The position numbers and the translations under genes are program-made. From an uncultured Chlorobiaceae bacterium (GTDB lineage: Bacteria; Bacteroidota; Chlorobiia; Chlorobiales; Chlorobiaceae): a stretch of DNA of 6,286 nucleotides. The notes under the pieces were generated by a model. It saw only the letters and a program-made list of their open reading frames with translations, was not told where the DNA came from and searched no databases. The stretch spans positions 1 to 6,286 of the forward strand of contig CAIYWF010000278.1 of the NCBI GenBank assembly GCA_903929845.1, in the 5' to 3' direction. This document shows, piece after piece, positions 1 through 5,629 of the stretch (positions are counted from its first letter, which is position 1; every line of letters starts with the position of its first letter).

Positions 1-96
1 CTGCTCGACCGCTGTCTGGATATGGCACAGCGCCTGCAGAGCGGTGCCGCGCCGGAGTTCGAAAGAGCTGGAAGAAAAGCCTCCGGGCTTGAGTGA
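1..96 (+). CDS. 3' end of an unidentified protein gene (partial)
   Basis: Frame 1 stays open from the window edge to a TGA at 94-96, giving 31 C-terminal residues that begin LLDRCLDMAQRLQ and end ASGLE. Third codon positions are mostly G or C, and the start of the peptide looks like an amphipathic helix (leucines spaced with charged residues), so it reads as real coding sequence. It stops 35 nt before the stop codon of the convergent MFS gene, a normal tail-to-tail arrangement. Frame 2 is also open here and runs on to 292, but that would overlap the MFS gene deeply, so frame 1 is preferred. The fragment is too short to name a family, and I do not recognise it. I see no intrinsic terminator in the 35-nt gap. 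Confidence 0.5.
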   Translation: MLDRCLDMAQRLQSGAAPEFERAGRKASGLE

Positions 97-131
97 ACGT
101 ATTGGTGACACGGTCAACTTTTCCTTTCAAG

Positions 132-1451
132 TTACGATGATTTGTAACTGCTGTAGGCCATGCGCACCCCGCGACTTGAAAAGACGAGAACGACTGCGGC
201 CAGAATCGTTACCATACATCCCAGGCGAATGGCTATCCCGGTACCAAAATGTTCTGAAAGATAGCCGATTTCAAGGTTACCAATCGGCATGAAGCCCATG
301 AACACCATCATATAAAGGCTCATGACCCGTCCCCTGAAACGGTCGTCAACCGTACTCTGGATGGTGGCGCTGAGTGTCGAAACCGCCGACACCAGCCCGA
401 AGCCACCCAAAAAGAGAAATACAAGCGCTGAAGGCAAAAAAGTGGTCATCGTAAATCCGATAAGAGCGAGAGAGAAGAGGATTGTCCCGCCTGCGATGAA
501 AACAAGGCGATCGATTTTTCTGGAATAGATGGAGACAAGCACAGTGCCGACAACCGAGCCAAGACCAGAGACACCGTAAAGATAGCCCATTCCCGAAGCA
601 TCCATGTGGAAAGTATGCTTGGCAATATAGGGTAGCATGGTAACATAAGACCATGCAAAAATTGAGATAACCGCGATATACAAGATACTTGTCCGGATAA
701 CCGGATGCTCCCAGGAGTACTTCAGCCCATCTCTGATTGCCTGAAGAGGCTGCTGGCTGATTTTCGCGGAGGGTGCTTTTTGCGTCTCCTTCATGGAGAG
801 CAGAGAGATAATGACGGCAATAAAACTGACACCGTTGACCATAAAAGCCGTACCTGTGCCGGTTGCCGAAATAAGCACACCTGCAATGGCTGGCCCGATA
901 ACCCGTGACCCGTTATAAATCGCCGAATTCATCGCAATTGCCGATGCAAGATGCTCACGCTCCACTATTTCGCTAAGAAAAGCCTGGAGTGCGGGAACAT
1001 TGAGTGCGTTCACGCAACCGAGAAGAAAGGAAAGCACAAGAATAATCCCGAGGGTTACAGTACCGGTCATGGCGAACGTGCCAAGTACAAAAGCAAGCAC
1101 CATCGCCGCTGACTGCGTCCAGAGCAAAATAGTCCTTCTCGGATAACGGTCAACAACAACACCGCCAAACAGCGAGAGAAAAAGTGTCGGCAATGTGGAG
1201 GCCGCAGCAGCAAGCCCAACGTCAAAGGCAGAACCGGTTATTTCAAGCACCAGCCACCCTTGCGCCACCATCTGGATCCATGTTCCAATCATCGAGATCA
1301 CCTGTCCTGGAAAATAACGGCGAAAATTCTTGCTCTCAAACGCAGGAAAGGCTGAGAGGAGTTGCCGTGTAAAGCCACGATTTCTTTCGGCGTCTGCGTT
1401 ATCAAGTTCTGCTCTTGCGGAATCTTCGGCAGGTAAGTTCATTGCCTCCAT
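132..1451 (-). CDS. MFS exporter, DHA3 / EntS-like family
   Basis: A 439-residue, 12-helix inner-membrane transporter of the major facilitator superfamily, closest in pattern to the drug/siderophore-exporter group containing EntS (Pfam MFS_3 type). After a hydrophilic N-terminus of about 40 residues comes NFRRYFPGQVISMIGTWIQ (about 42-60), typical of helix 1 in this group. The motif-A loop GGVVVDRYPRR lies at 96-106 between helices 2 and 3. NGSRVIGPAIAGVLI (180-194) is the helix-5 region, and DDRFRGRVMSLYMMVFMGFMP (from 369) is the conserved C-half counterpart. Length fits the family. The start chosen is ATG 1449-1451, preceded by GAAG at 4 nt; a second in-frame ATG lies at 1440-1442, and an in-frame TGA just upstream rules out a longer protein. 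The gene is transcribed alone, divergent from the acetate transporter. Substrate is unknown: siderophore, drug or metabolite efflux are all possible by proton antiport. Confidence 0.87.
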   Translation of the reverse strand: MEAMNLPAEDSARAELDNADAERNRGFTRQLLSAFPAFESKNFRRYFPGQVISMIGTWIQMVAQGWLVLEITGSAFDVGLAAAASTLPTLFLSLFGGVVVDRYPRRTILLWTQSAAMVLAFVLGTFAMTGTVTLGIILVLSFLLGCVNALNVPALQAFLSEIVEREHLASAIAMNSAIYNGSRVIGPAIAGVLISATGTGTAFMVNGVSFIAVIISLLSMKETQKAPSAKISQQPLQAIRDGLKYSWEHPVIRTSILYIAVISIFAWSYVTMLPYIAKHTFHMDASGMGYLYGVSGLGSVVGTVLVSIYSRKIDRLVFIAGGTILFSLALIGFTMTTFLPSALVFLFLGGFGLVSAVSTLSATIQSTVDDRFRGRVMSLYMMVFMGFMPIGNLEIGYLSEHFGTGIAIRLGCMVTILAAVVLVFSSRGVRMAYSSYKSS

Positions 1452-1606
1452 ACATCTTCATTAAACACATTGTTACCGCTCAAAGGTATCAAAAGAAAGC
1501 GGAAAATCCTGCCACCCCATAAAACGCATAAAAAGCGCGTTGGTGCGGCAAAAAGGAATACTATTATTCTTTAAAAAAAATTAACTGTACATTTGTGCTT
1601 CAGTTG

Positions 1607-1618
1607 AAATTGCAATTT
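1607..1618. promoter_or_regulatory. 12-bp perfect palindrome upstream of satP (candidate operator)
   Basis: AAATTGCAATTT is its own reverse complement and ends 51 nt before the satP start codon. It overlaps the downstream candidate -10 element (1616-1621). That position suits a dimeric transcription factor, but binding is only inferred and such AT-rich palindromes can occur by chance. Confidence 0.3.
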
Positions 1619-1654
1619 ATTTGACGGTGTTCGTAACTTTTCTCAACAAAAAAA

Positions 1655-1660
1655 AAGGAG
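1655..1660 (+). promoter_or_regulatory. Ribosome binding site of satP
   Basis: AAGGAG, nine nt before ATG 1670, preceded by a run of A. It is the strongest Shine-Dalgarno in the window and fixes the satP start. Confidence 0.8.
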
Positions 1661-1669
1661 AATCTTTCG

Positions 1670-2215
1670 ATGAATGTTGTAAATCCGGAAGCTATCGGGT
1701 TGTTCGGGCTGATTGTCACCGTCTGGGTATTCGGACTCGAGCAGTTAGGATTTGGGCTTGACGAGGAGACTGATCATGCAAAACTGGGCCGAAATCTTGC
1801 CCATGTTGCCTTCTATTTCGGAGGGTTAACCCAACTTTTCACGGCCGCCTGCATGTATCTGTTTGATATGGGATTGCCGCCTGAAATCAGAATTTACCTG
1901 GGAACCATCTTTGCTACTTACGGAATGTTCTGGATTGTTGTTGCCAAGCATTTCTACAATCCAGGTGACAAAAAGATTTATGCACACCTTTTTCTCGGCA
2001 TCTTTTTCATCACGGCAATTTTCAGCTACAAAGCCATTCTTCTCGGAAAAATATGGCCTTTAGCTACTGTATTGCTGCTCATTAACTTGCTGACCATTTT
2101 GCTGCCTTTTGCCTGGTACAAGCAGAATGCTTTCATCACAAAAATCTGTGGAGCAACGAACGTTGCCATCGGACTTTGCGCCATTCCCCTTCTCCTCAAA
2201 GCACTCGGAGTGTAA
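1670..2215 (+). CDS. satP: Acetate/succinate transporter, GPR1/FUN34/YaaH (SatP, AceTr) family
   Basis: A 181-residue six-helix membrane protein that would carry acetate (and possibly succinate) across the inner membrane, as E. coli SatP does. The N-terminal NPEAIGL (5-11) matches the family signature usually written NPAPLGL. FYFGGLTQL (48-56) in helix 2 and YGMFW (84-88) in helix 3 match other conserved blocks. Hydrophobic segments fall near 6-23, 43-65, 75-93, 105-124, 129-148 and 158-176. The length is close to the roughly 188 residues of E. coli SatP. AAGGAG nine nt upstream supports the start. The gene appears monocistronic, with a hairpin shortly after the stop. In green sulfur bacteria acetate uptake supports mixotrophic growth, consistent with pckG nearby. 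The family call is firm; the exact substrate is inferred, and the gene symbol rests on family membership only. Confidence 0.88.
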   Translation: MNVVNPEAIGLFGLIVTVWVFGLEQLGFGLDEETDHAKLGRNLAHVAFYFGGLTQLFTAACMYLFDMGLPPEIRIYLGTIFATYGMFWIVVAKHFYNPGDKKIYAHLFLGIFFITAIFSYKAILLGKIWPLATVLLLINLLTILLPFAWYKQNAFITKICGATNVAIGLCAIPLLLKALGV

Positions 2216-2227
2216 CCTGCTCCTCTT

Positions 2228-2264
2228 GCCCGAAACAGCCATCAGTTTTACGGTTGTTTCGGGC
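2228..2264 (+). terminator. Hairpin downstream of satP
   Basis: Arms 2228-2240 and 2252-2264 form a 13-bp stem with one G-T pair and an 11-nt loop, beginning 13 nt after the satP stop. No T-run follows on either strand, so it is either an atypical terminator or a 3'-end stabilising structure. The stem is strong and correctly placed. Confidence 0.6.
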
Positions 2265-2342
2265 CACAACGATCCCCCTTTCAGCCCCTCAACCATTTCA
2301 TGATTATCCATTCTTTATACTTATTTTCAATGGTTGGTTATT

Positions 2343-2370
2343 TTGCAGATTTAACCTGATTTGCTAATAT
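2343..2370 (+). promoter_or_regulatory. Predicted sigma-70 promoter of the dodecin gene
   Basis: TTGCAG (2343-2348) and TAATAT (2365-2370) are separated by 16 nt. A TGC immediately before the -10 gives an extended -10 element. Transcription would begin near 2377, leaving a leader of about 65 nt before the dodecin ATG. This is the best promoter match in the window. Confidence 0.5.
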
Positions 2371-2371
2371 G

Positions 2372-2426
2372 AGTGCTTGAAGGACAAACAAGTCGCCAGA
2401 ATCATTACAGCTTTTTTTCAAGCACT
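2372..2426 (+). repeat. 10-bp inverted repeat in the dodecin leader
   Basis: AGTGCTTGAA (2372-2381) and TTCAAGCACT (2417-2426) are perfect complements, 35 nt apart; two G-T pairs and one A-T pair can extend the stem inward. The right arm follows a T-run and ends 15 nt before the dodecin start codon. It could fold in the transcript and affect translation, or bind a protein on DNA. The predicted transcription start near 2377 falls inside the left arm, so the full RNA stem needs a start a few bases earlier. Confidence 0.45.
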
Positions 2427-2441
2427 AAAACCATTCGCACC

Positions 2442-2654
2442 ATGAGTGATCATATCTATAAGAAAATTGAACTTGTAGGCACTTCTCAAAAAAGCATTGA
2501 AGAGGCTGTCAATAATGCTGTTGCCAAAGCAGCCGAATCGGTCAGAAACATTCGCTGGGTTGAAATCCAGGAAACCCGCTGTCATGTAGAGAACCAGAAA
2601 ATTGCCTACTGGCAGGTTACCGTGAAAATCGGCTTTACTCTTGATGAAAACTGA
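2442..2654 (+). CDS. Dodecin, flavin-binding storage protein
   Basis: A 70-residue protein of the dodecin family (PF07311): small cytoplasmic subunits that form hollow dodecamers binding riboflavin, FMN or related flavins, thought to buffer free flavin and limit photo-oxidative damage. The sequence shows the family pattern: an N-terminal strand KKIELVGTS (7-15), a helix SIEEAVNNAVAKAAESV (18-34), then RWVEI (38-42) and the paired strands ending VTVKIGF (59-65). W39 and Q58 correspond to the flavin-stacking Trp and flavin-contacting Gln of characterised dodecins (W36 and Q55 in Halobacterium). The start is ATG 2442; an upstream in-frame GTG at 2373 would add 23 residues unlike the family and is rejected. 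No clear Shine-Dalgarno precedes the ATG. The gene stands alone and ends at a shared terminator. Flavin buffering would make sense in a phototroph. Confidence 0.92.
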   Translation: MSDHIYKKIELVGTSQKSIEEAVNNAVAKAAESVRNIRWVEIQETRCHVENQKIAYWQVTVKIGFTLDEN

Positions 2655-2674
2655 TCAGGAGTAACATACAGTAC

Positions 2675-2708
2675 AAGAAAAGGGCGCCTTTGCCAGCGCC
2701 CTTTTCTT
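2675..2708. terminator. Bidirectional intrinsic terminator between dodecin and pckG
   Basis: A perfect 13-bp stem (arms 2675-2687 and 2696-2708) with an 8-nt loop. The GC-rich core GGGCGC/GCGCCC is flanked by A-rich and T-rich arms, so a U-rich tract follows the core on either strand. It begins 20 nt after the dodecin stop and lies 19 nt beyond the pckG stop, serving both convergent genes. Confidence 0.88.
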
Positions 2709-2727
2709 ACTTCGTCTACAAAAAACG

Positions 2728-4593
2728 TCAGCTTTCGCTCGAGTAGTTTTCCGGAGCCAGCGACCAGTGTGCTGGAGACTTCCAAAGCGTCGAAAGCATC
2801 AATTCACGGATATGTGGAAACTCTTTGGGCAGTCTGTCGTAAATCATTTCGAAAAGCTCCTCATGTGAAAGAAGCTCATTCTTCCATGCTTCGCGATCGA
2901 CCATCATCAGCTTGGTAAACTTCTCCGCCGTCATTCCCTCAAGTCCTTTCCAGTCAAGCATCTCATACTTCGGCATCCAGCCAAGCGGACTCTCTACAGC
3001 GCCTGCTTTGCCATGAACACGATCGACAATCCACTTCAGTACCCTCATGTTTTCACCAAAACCTGGCCAGAGGAACTTGCCGTTCTCATCCTTGCGGAAC
3101 CAGTTGACGCCAAAAATTCTTGGAAGCTCAGGCAGTGTTCGACCAACATTGAGCCAGTGTGTGAAATAATCTCCCATGTGATAGCCACAGAAAGGAATCA
3201 TGGCAAAAGGATCTCGACGAACATCACCAACCTTTCCTGCGGCTGCGGCTGTCTTCTCAGAGCCCATGGTCGCAGCCAGATAGACTCCCGAATTCCAGTT
3301 TGCTGACTGGTAGACAAGCGGTACAGTATCTCCGCGACGGCCACCAAAAATAAAGGCGCTGATAGGCACTCCTTTCGGATCTTCCCAGGCAGCATCAAGG
3401 GAAGGGCACTGATTTGCCGGAGAGGTAAAGCGGGCATTGGGATGCGAAGAGAGCCTGCCGCAATCAGGAGTCCATGCATGACCCTGCCAATCGATAAGAT
3501 GATCAGGAGCAACATCTGTCATGCCTTCCCACCAGACATCGCCATCAGTAGTCATGGCAACATTGGTAAAAATACAGTTTTGACCAAGCGTTGCCATAGC
3601 ATTTGGATTTGATTTGTCTGAGGTGCCCGGTGCAACACCAAAAAAGCCATATTCGGGGTTTATGGCACGAAGACGCCCATCTTCACCGGATTTAATCCAT
3701 GCAATATCATCACCAATGGTAGTCACCTTCCACCCCTCAAATGATTGAGGCGGAATAAGCATAGCAAAATTAGTTTTACCGCAGGCACTGGGGAATGCTG
3801 CGCCTATGTAGGTTTTTTCTCCTTCGGGAGATTCGACACCGAGAATCAGCATGTGCTCAGCGAGCCACCCTTCATCCCTTGCCATTGAGGAGGCGATACG
3901 CAAGGCAAAGCATTTCTTGCCGAGAAGGGCATTGCCGCCATAACCGCTGCCAAAAGAGATAATTGAACGCTCTTCGGGAAAATGAACAATGTACTTCGTA
4001 TCATTGCAGGGCCAGGGAACATCCAGCTCGCCGGGCTGAAGAGGAGCGCCAACAGAGTGAAGACAGGGAACAAAGTCACTGTTTTCACCGAGCAGCTCCA
4101 TAACCTTGCTTCCCATCCTTGTCATGATCCGCATGTTCGTTACCACATAAGGCGAGTCAGAAATTTCAACACCGATATGCGCAATAGGCGATCCAAGAGG
4201 CCCCATGCTGAAGGGGATAACATACATAGTACGACCCATCATACAGTCCCTGAACAAATCTTTAAGGGTCTCTTTCATCTCCCTGGGAGCTACCCAGTTG
4301 TTTGTTGGGCCAGCATCCTGACGACGAATACTGCATATATACGTTCTATCTTCTACACGTGCAACGTCACTTGGATCCGAACGACACAGATAGCTGTTGG
4401 GACGTTTCTCTTCAGACAGTTTGATAAACGTGCCGCTCTCTACCATCTGCTGACAAAGAAAGTCATACTCTTCCTGGGAGCCATCGCACCAGTGCACCGA
4501 ACTCGGACGACAAAGTTCTGCCGTCTCCTGTACCCATTGGATCAGCTTTTTGTTTTTCACATAATCCGGAGGATTGATCTGCATTGAAGTCAT
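2728..4593 (-). CDS. pckG: Phosphoenolpyruvate carboxykinase, GTP-dependent
   Basis: A full-length 621-residue cytosolic enzyme that interconverts oxaloacetate + GTP with PEP + CO2 + GDP (EC 4.1.1.32). It is clearly the GTP class, not the shorter ATP class of E. coli. Visible blocks: DAGPTNNW (93-100); GSGYGGNALLGKKCFALRIA (215-234) with the metal-ligand lysine region K226-K227; AEHM with H247; the P-loop-like FPSACGKTNFAM (267-278) with the reactive-loop Cys C271; GDDIAW (294-299) carrying the metal-ligand Asp; then GFFGVAPGTS, RRDPFAMIPFCGYHMGDYF and NWFRKDENGKFLWPGFGEN towards the C-terminus. All expected catalytic residues appear present. The start is ATG 4591-4593; another in-frame ATG lies three codons on, and neither has a good Shine-Dalgarno. 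It ends at the terminator shared with dodecin. In a green sulfur bacterium it would link the reductive TCA cycle to gluconeogenesis; the net direction in the cell cannot be read from sequence. Confidence 0.97.
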   Translation of the reverse strand: MTSMQINPPDYVKNKKLIQWVQETAELCRPSSVHWCDGSQEEYDFLCQQMVESGTFIKLSEEKRPNSYLCRSDPSDVARVEDRTYICSIRRQDAGPTNNWVAPREMKETLKDLFRDCMMGRTMYVIPFSMGPLGSPIAHIGVEISDSPYVVTNMRIMTRMGSKVMELLGENSDFVPCLHSVGAPLQPGELDVPWPCNDTKYIVHFPEERSIISFGSGYGGNALLGKKCFALRIASSMARDEGWLAEHMLILGVESPEGEKTYIGAAFPSACGKTNFAMLIPPQSFEGWKVTTIGDDIAWIKSGEDGRLRAINPEYGFFGVAPGTSDKSNPNAMATLGQNCIFTNVAMTTDGDVWWEGMTDVAPDHLIDWQGHAWTPDCGRLSSHPNARFTSPANQCPSLDAAWEDPKGVPISAFIFGGRRGDTVPLVYQSANWNSGVYLAATMGSEKTAAAAGKVGDVRRDPFAMIPFCGYHMGDYFTHWLNVGRTLPELPRIFGVNWFRKDENGKFLWPGFGENMRVLKWIVDRVHGKAGAVESPLGWMPKYEMLDWKGLEGMTAEKFTKLMMVDREAWKNELLSHEELFEMIYDRLPKEFPHIRELMLSTLWKSPAHWSLAPENYSSES

Positions 4594-4616
4594 GATCGTT
4601 CTGTTATTGGCTTGGG

Positions 4617-4645
4617 GTTATAAAAAAAACGCCCCCAATCACCAC
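4617..4645 (-). promoter_or_regulatory. Candidate pckG promoter with an inverted repeat across the -10
   Basis: On the reverse strand TATAAC (4617-4622) is a fair -10. The -35 region is poor: TGGTGA or GTGGTG at spacing 16-17. Transcription would start near 4610, giving a leader of under 20 nt. Six-bp arms TTGGGG (4612-4617) and CCCCAA (4633-4638) bracket the -10 element and an A/T run, which could be an operator. The promoter is weakly supported. Confidence 0.35.
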
Positions 4646-4705
4646 TGACTGCGGACGTGTAGAAGAAAAACTGAGATCCGGATTAAGGGGCCACCGGAGC
4701 AAACA

Positions 4706-4720
4706 ACCATGATGCATGGT
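4706..4720. repeat. Short inverted repeat between the tlpA-like gene and pckG
   Basis: ACCATG and CATGGT are 6-bp arms separated by 3 nt, just after the stop of the thioredoxin-like gene and about 113 nt upstream of the pckG start. On the reverse strand TGTTTG follows, so a weak terminator is possible, but an operator or chance are equally likely. No stronger terminator is seen in this 136-nt gap. Confidence 0.25.
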
Positions 4721-4729
4721 ATGAAGGCT

Positions 4730-5275
4730 TTATTTAGGGGTTTCCGTTTTTCTGAGAGCCTCAACAATTATTTTCTCAAACACCACTCTGCTTCGAGCTC
4801 CAGTAATAACCTGGGTAATCCTGCCTGAAGAATTAACAACAAAAGAGGTGGGAATAGCACTAATACCGCCGTCAACATACCTGTTGAAGGCTGAAACCAA
4901 TTGATCATCAGCCATGACAACCGGATAACTTATTTTATTTTTGAGAATAAAAGCGCGGACATTTGGTTCAGTTTCATTGAGAGCCACACCAATAAAAGTA
5001 AAGCCCTTGCGACCATACTGAGTCTGCAGGGAAACCATATCGGGAACCTCCGACCTGCAAGGGGGGCACCACGATGCAAAAAAATTCACGATATAGGCTT
5101 TTCCTGCAAGTTGAGCAGATCCGACTGACTTCCCGTTGAGAGAAACCGCCGCAAAACCAGGAGCCAAAGAAGGTACCGCCATCTGTGGAGCTGCCGATAC
5201 TACCCTGGAAGCACCAGCCAGGAACAGTGCGCTGACCAGACATACCTTGAAAAATTGACTGATAATTTTTTTCAT
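4730..5275 (-). CDS. Exported TlpA/ResA-like thiol-disulfide oxidoreductase
   Basis: A 181-residue thioredoxin-fold protein exported to the periplasm. Residues 1-28 form a signal peptide: MKK, a hydrophobic core around 9-22, and a VSA cleavage site before A29; no lipobox is present. The mature domain carries WCPPC (69-73) with the redox pair C70/C73 in the context NFFASWCPPCRSEVP, and the cis-proline P142 in GGISAIPTSFVV. This is the TlpA/ResA/AhpC-TSA-like group, usually involved in reducing periplasmic disulfides, for example on apocytochrome c. The start is ATG 5273-5275, preceded by AGGA at 4 nt. A longer reading from 5374 would add 33 charged residues ahead of the signal peptide and is rejected. 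It lies 136 nt upstream of pckG on the same strand, so read-through into pckG is possible. No other cytochrome-maturation gene is in the window, so the partner is unknown. Confidence 0.87.
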   Translation of the reverse strand: MKKIISQFFKVCLVSALFLAGASRVVSAAPQMAVPSLAPGFAAVSLNGKSVGSAQLAGKAYIVNFFASWCPPCRSEVPDMVSLQTQYGRKGFTFIGVALNETEPNVRAFILKNKISYPVVMADDQLVSAFNRYVDGGISAIPTSFVVNSSGRITQVITGARSRVVFEKIIVEALRKTETPK

Positions 5276-5349
5276 GCGATCCTGGTTAAATAAATCCAAA
5301 GAAACTCGATTACCATTGATTGTTAATATATCAATTCTTCTTTTTTTTG

Positions 5350-5383
5350 AAAGACTAAATAAATGAGCCCGCATTTAGTCTTT
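5350..5383. repeat. 11-bp perfect inverted repeat in the tlpA-like / tRNA-Thr divergent region
   Basis: AAAGACTAAAT (5350-5360) and ATTTAGTCTTT (5373-5383) are perfect complements around a 12-nt loop. On neither strand is it followed by a T-run (the eight T lie 5' of it on the forward strand), so it is not a standard terminator. Its right end overlaps the predicted tRNA -35 element by two bases. An operator shared by the two divergent units, or a leader structure for the thioredoxin-like gene, are the main options. Confidence 0.5.
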
Positions 5384-5410
5384 GTGATTCTCTGTCAAAA
5401 AAATTATATT
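5382..5410 (+). promoter_or_regulatory. Predicted sigma-70 promoter of tRNA-Thr
   Basis: TTGTGA (5382-5387) and TATATT (5405-5410) have the ideal 17-nt spacer. Transcription would begin near 5417, about 18 nt before the mature tRNA. On the opposite strand a perfect TTGACA (5393-5398) lies within this spacer, but its possible -10 TAAATG is only 15 nt away, so a promoter for the thioredoxin-like gene there is doubtful. Confidence 0.45.
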
Positions 5411-5434
5411 TCGGCTTGTTTATTTTATGCTTAA

Positions 5435-5507
5435 GCCACCTTAGCTCAGTTGGTAGAGCAACTGTTTCGTAAATAGTAGGTCGTGGGTTCAAGTCCCTCA
5501 GGTGGCT
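5435..5507 (+). tRNA. tRNA-Thr (anticodon CGU)
   Basis: A complete 73-nt cloverleaf. The acceptor stem GCCACCT/AGGTGGC is 7 perfect pairs. The D-stem is GCTC/GAGC with GG in the loop. The anticodon stem ACTGT/ATAGT has one G-T pair, and its loop TTCGTAA places CGT at 5468-5470, reading the Thr codon ACG. The T-loop is TTCAAGT. The T-stem GTGGG/CCCTC contains a T-T mismatch at its second pair (positions 50-64). The discriminator base is T, and CCA is not encoded: CGC follows, so the end must be added enzymatically. No terminator follows, so the transcript may run into atpD. Confidence 0.95.
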
Positions 5508-5629
5508 CGCTGGCGGGAACAGGCAAAAGAGCGAAACCATCTGACGCATCATTTCTGATACAAAAAGGCGCACAAGCCCTGAAGCATGAACGTTTGATTA
5601 CACCATAAAATCCTATCCACACTGTCACT
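5508..5629 (+). other. tRNA-Thr to atpD spacer
   Basis: These 122 nt contain no T-run terminator. A TAAAAT at 5606-5611 resembles a -10 but has no -35 partner at the right distance, and it would leave a very short leader. No Shine-Dalgarno precedes the atpD ATG. The simplest reading is a possible tRNA-atpD read-through transcript or an unrecognised promoter. Confidence 0.35.

Larger units (their letters stand above)
1452..1669. promoter_or_regulatory. Divergent intergenic region (MFS exporter / satP)
   Basis: This 218-nt AT-rich gap must hold promoters for both the reverse MFS gene and the forward acetate transporter. I see no single convincing sigma-70 promoter. For satP, two weak candidates exist: TTGGTG (1540-1545) with TATTAT (1562-1567), spacer 16; and TTGTGC (1593-1598) with TTTATT (1616-1621), spacer 17. 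No MFS-direction promoter stands out. No small gene or RNA is evident. Confidence 0.45.

Noticed and set aside
44..292. 82-codon forward frame at the left end
   Set aside because: It runs 161 nt into the MFS exporter in antisense, and frame 1 gives a more coding-like alternative ending at 96.
1441..1461. Possible leader peptide (MKMYGG...) overlapping the MFS start on the reverse strand
   Set aside because: The frame does not stop at the MFS start region but continues, so it is not a short translationally coupled leader.
2290..2336. 8-bp inverted repeat CAACCATT / AATGGTTG
   Set aside because: The arms are separated by 31 nt of AT-rich sequence and such a match is expected by chance several times in this window; no functional context supports it.
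2373..2441. Extended N-terminus of dodecin from a GTG at 2373
   Set aside because: The added 23 residues are unlike any dodecin, the GTG lies in the predicted leader near the transcription start, and the family N-terminus begins at the ATG 2442.
3982..4587. 201-codon open frame on the forward strand opposite pckG
   Set aside because: It lies wholly inside the strongly conserved pckG gene in antisense, and its product shows no recognisable domain. Antisense open frames of this size are common in such genes.
5276..5374. Extended N-terminus of the thioredoxin-like protein from 5374
   Set aside because: It would bury the signal peptide 33 residues inside the protein, while the ATG at 5275 has an AGGA at suitable spacing and gives a textbook signal peptide.
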